9,446 bases of DNA from Gammaproteobacteria bacterium (GTDB lineage: Bacteria > Pseudomonadota > Gammaproteobacteria > Arenicellales > Poriferihabitantaceae). The notes beneath the pieces are model-generated. The model saw nothing but the letters and a program-made list of their open reading frames with translations, did not search any database and had not been told where the DNA came from. Shown one piece after another: positions 7,002 to 9,446 of this stretch (positions are counted from its first letter, which is position 1; each line of letters starts with the position of its first letter). The stretch is taken from positions 1 through 9,446 of the forward strand of contig JAHRAW010000201.1 in NCBI GenBank assembly GCA_020027415.1. Reading direction: 5' to 3'. The position numbers were made by a program, and so were the translations under genes.

Positions 7002-7763
7002 ATGACGGATTGGCGCACAACCCTCTACCGCGAGTTGGATCAATGGCATGAGCGCGGCGACCAAGCGACTCTGTGGTGGCGCGATGACGATGCGCAATCG
7101 CTGTCCGCGGAACTGCGCCAGTTGTTAAATCTCGCGCAGCAATCCCATGCGCCGTTGGCGTTGGCGGTCATCCCGCATGGGGTGCAGGTGGCGTTGGCGT
7201 CTCAATTGCGCCCGCGGACGGCGGTGACGATTTTGCAGCATGGCTTTGCGCATACCAATCACGCCCCGCCGGATGAAAAGAAAGCGGAGTTGGGCAATCA
7301 TCGGCGGCCCGCCGCCATGCATGCCGAACTGGCGGCGGGCTTGGCCGCGCTTCGCAAGCACTTTGCCGCGCAATTCATGGCGGTGTTAGTGCCGCCGTGG
7401 AATCGCATGGCGCTGCCGTTGTTGGCGGGTTTGGCGCAAACCGGCTTTATGGGGTTATCCACCTTTGGCGCACGCCCGGCGCGCGAACCGACTGCCGGCA
7501 TTCGCGCGCTGAATACGCATGTGGATATCATCAACTGGAAACAGCGGCGGTTCATCGGCGCGCCGCTTGCGGTCGCCGCGCTGGTCGCGCATTTAAAAGG
7601 GCGGCGGCATGGCAAGTTGGATCGCGCCGAAGCGACCGGCATTTTGACCCATCACCACGTGCATGATGCGGAGTGCTGGCAATTCTTAACGGAGTTGTTC
7701 GCCGCGTTGAATCAACATCCGGCCGCGCAGTGGCAAGCCATTGCGGACGCGATTCGTGCTTAA
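7002..7763 (+). CDS. Divergent NodB-like polysaccharide deacetylase
   Basis: This 253-residue protein carries degenerate versions of the carbohydrate esterase 4 motifs in the usual order. WWRDDDA at 25-31 replaces TFDDG, QHGFAHTNH at 79-87 replaces the HxxxH metal motif, PPWNRM at 131-136 gives the third motif, and GILTHHHVHD at 213-222 gives the C-terminal LxH. The aspartates and histidines for a metal site are present, so it may remove acetyl groups from N-acetyl sugars. No signal peptide is seen, which is unusual for enzymes acting on exported glycan and hints at work on a cytoplasmic intermediate. I chose ATG 7002, five bases after the previous stop; ATG 6984 would overlap by 13 bases. 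It ends with TAA directly followed by TAG. It is probably the last gene of the glycosyltransferase operon. Confidence 0.8.
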   Translation: MTDWRTTLYRELDQWHERGDQATLWWRDDDAQSLSAELRQLLNLAQQSHAPLALAVIPHGVQVALASQLRPRTAVTILQHGFAHTNHAPPDEKKAELGNHRRPAAMHAELAAGLAALRKHFAAQFMAVLVPPWNRMALPLLAGLAQTGFMGLSTFGARPAREPTAGIRALNTHVDIINWKQRRFIGAPLAVAALVAHLKGRRHGKLDRAEATGILTHHHVHDAECWQFLTELFAALNQHPAAQWQAIADAIRA

Positions 7764-7766
7764 TAG

Positions 7767-7801
7767 TTAGCGATTAGCACTTAGCACTTAACACTTAGGT
7801 T
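7767..7801. repeat. Heptanucleotide tandem repeat (five units) between convergent genes
   Basis: The units read TTAGCGA, TTAGCAC, TTAGCAC, TTAACAC and TTAGGTT in direct succession. Two are identical and the others differ at one to three bases. It fills most of the 66-base gap between the deacetylase and GT4 stop codons. Confidence 0.85.
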
Positions 7802-7829
7802 GCGGCTACGGTAAGCGTCTTACGAAATT

Positions 7830-8993
7830 TTATTTTTCGCGCCACGAACGCCCGCGCCGCACAACCTTGCGCAATGCTTGATCAATTACAACCGCGGCCG
7901 CATCCAATTGATGAAACTGATCAAAAGTTGCTAGGCACTTCGCCGACATGCGTTGCAAAGTGGCGGGTGCGGCGAGCAATTTTTCAATCTCCTCGGCCAT
8001 GGAATTCGCCTCGGGTTGCGCAAGCAACCTACCGGTGACCGCATGCTGCACGATATCGCCGATGCCGCCGCTGTTACCGGCGACCACCGGCAACCCACAA
8101 CCAACCGCTTCCAACGCCGCCATACCAAAGGCTTCGTTATGCGCGGGCCAAACGAAAACATCGGCGGCGCGCATCATGCGCTGCACAAACGCCGCCTCGC
8201 GGCGACCGAAAAAATGAATGGAAGCGCGCGGGCAGGCGCCGAATAACGCCCGCACTTGCGCCGCCGCCGCGCCGTCGCCGACCACCAACAATTGCCAATC
8301 ATCGCGCTGCATCTGCGCCATGGCCGCCGCCAACATTTGATACGATTTTAATTTATCGCCGGCGCGCATCATCGCCACGCACAGCAACCAGTGTTTTTTC
8401 GCGTCCAACGAATGCGTAGCGGCGAACTCAGCGCGCAACCGTGCTTTGTTGTGCGCGCCAGCGGCGGGGCGTAACTCGGTGAATGGTTTGAGTTGCACGA
8501 TAGGGGTTGTCGGCTTCGCGACCGCTTGCACGCCGCGCAAATCCGCTGAATTTAAATTAAAAATTAAATCCGCATGCCGCACCGCCACCACCGCATCGGC
8601 GTAGCCATCCCGCCACGCGCCGCCACGCTGCTTATTCGCCACCGAGCATTCGGCAAGCACATAAGGAATATCCAACGCCGCGCTCACCGCCGGACCGAGA
8701 TAGTCCGGCGCCTTGTGATAAACATGGTAAGTGAACCAGCAGCATGGCTGCGCTGCGCGCGGCTGGCGTTGGTATTGCGCGATGAGTTGCGCGGCGATTT
8801 GTCGCCCGCGGGTTTTGATTTCATATTGCCGCTGCGCCTCACCGTGCCCCTCCCAGGCGCGCAACGCGCTCGCCAGTTCCACGCGCCAGCCGCTGTTTTG
8901 CAACGCGCGCATGAACAACTGCGCGATGCGCCGGTCGCCGGACGGGCGCGCCGAGTGCGGCGATTTCAGCGGTGCGTAGAAAGCGATTTTCAC
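7830..8993 (-). CDS. GT4-family glycosyltransferase (group 1, GT-B fold)
   Basis: This is a 387-residue protein read from GTG 8993. The N-terminal acceptor domain starts KIAFYAPLKSP and has SGDRR at 18-22. The C-terminal donor domain runs from about 200 to 345, with R210 and K214 in the phosphate-binding region and the EX7E pair E287 and E295 in HNEAFGMAALEAVGCGLP. These are features of retaining GT4 enzymes that use nucleotide sugars. I prefer GTG 8993 over TTG 9017, because a TATAAT box at 9028-9023 places the transcript start near 9016, so the TTG would not be on the message, and because family members begin at the KIAFYAP strand. It faces the glycosyltransferase/deacetylase operon and probably serves the same glycan. 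Its substrate is unknown. Confidence 0.9.
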   Translation of the reverse strand: MKIAFYAPLKSPHSARPSGDRRIAQLFMRALQNSGWRVELASALRAWEGHGEAQRQYEIKTRGRQIAAQLIAQYQRQPRAAQPCCWFTYHVYHKAPDYLGPAVSAALDIPYVLAECSVANKQRGGAWRDGYADAVVAVRHADLIFNLNSADLRGVQAVAKPTTPIVQLKPFTELRPAAGAHNKARLRAEFAATHSLDAKKHWLLCVAMMRAGDKLKSYQMLAAAMAQMQRDDWQLLVVGDGAAAAQVRALFGACPRASIHFFGRREAAFVQRMMRAADVFVWPAHNEAFGMAALEAVGCGLPVVAGNSGGIGDIVQHAVTGRLLAQPEANSMAEEIEKLLAAPATLQRMSAKCLATFDQFHQLDAAAVVIDQALRKVVRRGRSWREK

Positions 8994-9022
8994 GGGTGGC
9001 GGTGCGAGCAACAACAAGCGCG

Positions 9023-9028
9023 ATTATA
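9023..9028 (-). promoter_or_regulatory. -10 box of the GT4 gene promoter
   Basis: On the minus strand GGGTATAATCGCG contains a perfect TATAAT. No good -35 is seen at 16-18 bases (A-rich there), so an activator or other -10 contacts may help. It implies a leader of about 20 bases to GTG 8993. Confidence 0.6.
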
Positions 9029-9065
9029 CCCGCATCGGCGGTCTGCTTTTTCCCGCTTCCCGCAG

Positions 9066-9100
9066 TTGCAACTTGCAACCTGCAATTTGGAATCGGGAAG
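9066..9100. repeat. Second heptanucleotide tandem repeat, upstream of the GT4 gene
   Basis: The units are TTGCAAC, TTGCAAC, CTGCAAT, TTGGAAT and a weak CGGGAAG. The first two are identical and similarity decays rightwards. The repeat length equals that of the array at 7767, but the sequence differs. It lies 37 bases upstream of the GT4 -10 box. Confidence 0.75.
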
Positions 9101-9251
9101 ATCGGCTCTTTCAAGCATCTAATTTGCAATTACAACCGGAGCATGCCCGGCCACCCTGCCACCTTACCCTTGACACCCCCACACCCCGTCATTTCTGCGC
9201 TCGGTTAATCTGGAATCTTCATGCGAGAACCCCAATTTCCCCCAAATATCA
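9101..9251. other. Non-coding stretch before the 65-base array
   Basis: No plausible gene on either strand. It is C-rich on the plus strand. One isolated CTTGACA at 9169-9175 matches the first seven bases of the array unit, but no convincing -10 follows at normal spacing and the rest does not align, so it may be a decayed unit or chance. Confidence 0.5.
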
Positions 9252-9252
9252 C

Positions 9253-9281
9253 TTGACATTGCCGCTTAGGTTGGTTACATT
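9253..9281 (+). promoter_or_regulatory. Promoter-like site in array unit 1
   Basis: TTGACA (9253-9258), a 17-base spacer and TACATT (9276-9281). The -35 is perfect and the -10 matches four of six. Confidence 0.5.
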
Positions 9282-9317
9282 GCCGCGCAATCTACCCATA
9301 ATGCAGAAAAATAAACC

Positions 9318-9345
9318 TTGACAAGATGAATAATTAGGTTATATT
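9318..9345 (+). promoter_or_regulatory. Promoter-like site in array unit 2
   Basis: TTGACA (9318-9323), a 16-base spacer and TATATT (9340-9345). The -35 is perfect and the -10 matches five of six. Transcription would begin near 9352, in the conserved CAATCTAC. Confidence 0.65.
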
Positions 9346-9382
9346 CCATCGCAATCTACTGCCTAGTGCAGCAAAATAAACC

Positions 9383-9410
9383 TTGACACGACGAATAATT
9401 AGGTTATAGT
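9383..9410 (+). promoter_or_regulatory. Promoter-like site in array unit 3
   Basis: TTGACA (9383-9388), a 16-base spacer and TATAGT (9405-9410). The -35 is perfect and the -10 matches five of six. It points out of the window to the right. Confidence 0.65.
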
Positions 9411-9446
9411 CCATCGTAATCTACTGCCTAGTGCAGCAAAATAAAC

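Larger units (their letters stand above)
9252..9446 (+). repeat. Tandem array of 65-base units, reaching the window edge
   Basis: Three units start at 9252, 9317 and 9382, each with CTTGACA and each ending ATAAAC, with an exact 65-base period. Units two and three match at 61 of 65 positions. The first is diverged but keeps CTTGACA, TTAGGTT, GCAATCTAC and the TGCAG-to-AAATAAAC end. The second unit has 23 G or C of 65 (35%), far below the neighbouring genes. Units two and three hold CTGC-CTAGT-GCAG, a small hairpin. The length is not a multiple of three, so coding is unlikely. The window ends exactly at a unit boundary, so further units may follow. Confidence 0.95.

Noticed and set aside
7811..7836. 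Terminator between the convergent deacetylase and GT4 genes
   Set aside because: GTAAG/CTTAC is only a 5-bp stem with a 3-base loop, and the following T-rich stretch is interrupted by A; too weak to call.
8574..9122. Plus-strand open frame of 182 codons
   Set aside because: Mostly antisense to the GT4 gene and running through its promoter and repeats; arginine-rich with no motif.
9073..9321. Open frame of 82 codons over the 9066 repeat and first array unit
   Set aside because: It runs through two tandem repeats of non-triplet period (7 and 65 bases) and has no ribosome binding site or motif.
9252..9446. CRISPR array
   Set aside because: The whole 65-base unit is conserved between units 2 and 3 (61 of 65), with no unique spacers between short repeats.
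9252..9446. Integron attC sites or transposon ends
   Set aside because: No GTTRRRY core pairs, no long terminal inverted repeats and no transposase or integrase in the window.

Overview
The window looks like bacterial chromosome, most likely from a gammaproteobacterium. A BamC-type lipoprotein gene and a YajC gene support this. Coding regions are GC-rich with many GCGCGC runs, genes are compact on both strands, and several starts are TTG or GTG. I cannot name a species.

Left part (1-2293, minus strand): the N-terminal part of a DNA methylase runs off the left edge. Upstream of it in transcription order is a complete acyl-CoA synthetase (AMP-forming ligase). A terminator-like hairpin lies between the two. 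The ligase has a possible promoter and a long leader containing a run of ten C on its coding strand.

Middle (2397-4407, plus strand): a 2-haloacid dehalogenase of the HAD superfamily keeps every catalytic residue of the L-DEX type. It is followed by yajC (Sec translocon accessory subunit), whose N-terminus is extended by a small in-frame duplication, and then by a short BamC-like lipoprotein. dapA, the usual neighbour of bamC, and secD/secF, the usual neighbours of yajC, are absent here.

Right part (4560-8993): a glycan gene group. Two MurG-like glycosyltransferases and a divergent NodB-type polysaccharide deacetylase are packed head to tail with gaps of 4 and 5 bases, so they are very probably one operon. 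A GT4 glycosyltransferase faces them on the minus strand. Together they suggest synthesis and deacetylation of an extracellular or cell-surface polysaccharide. Its structure cannot be read from the sequence.

Right end (8994-9446): non-coding, with a clear -10 box for the GT4 gene, a 7-base tandem repeat, and an AT-rich tandem array of 65-base units. Each unit carries a sigma70-type promoter (TTGACA, then a -10 box) pointing rightwards. The array reaches the window edge at an exact unit boundary and probably continues. It is the least conventional structure in the window.
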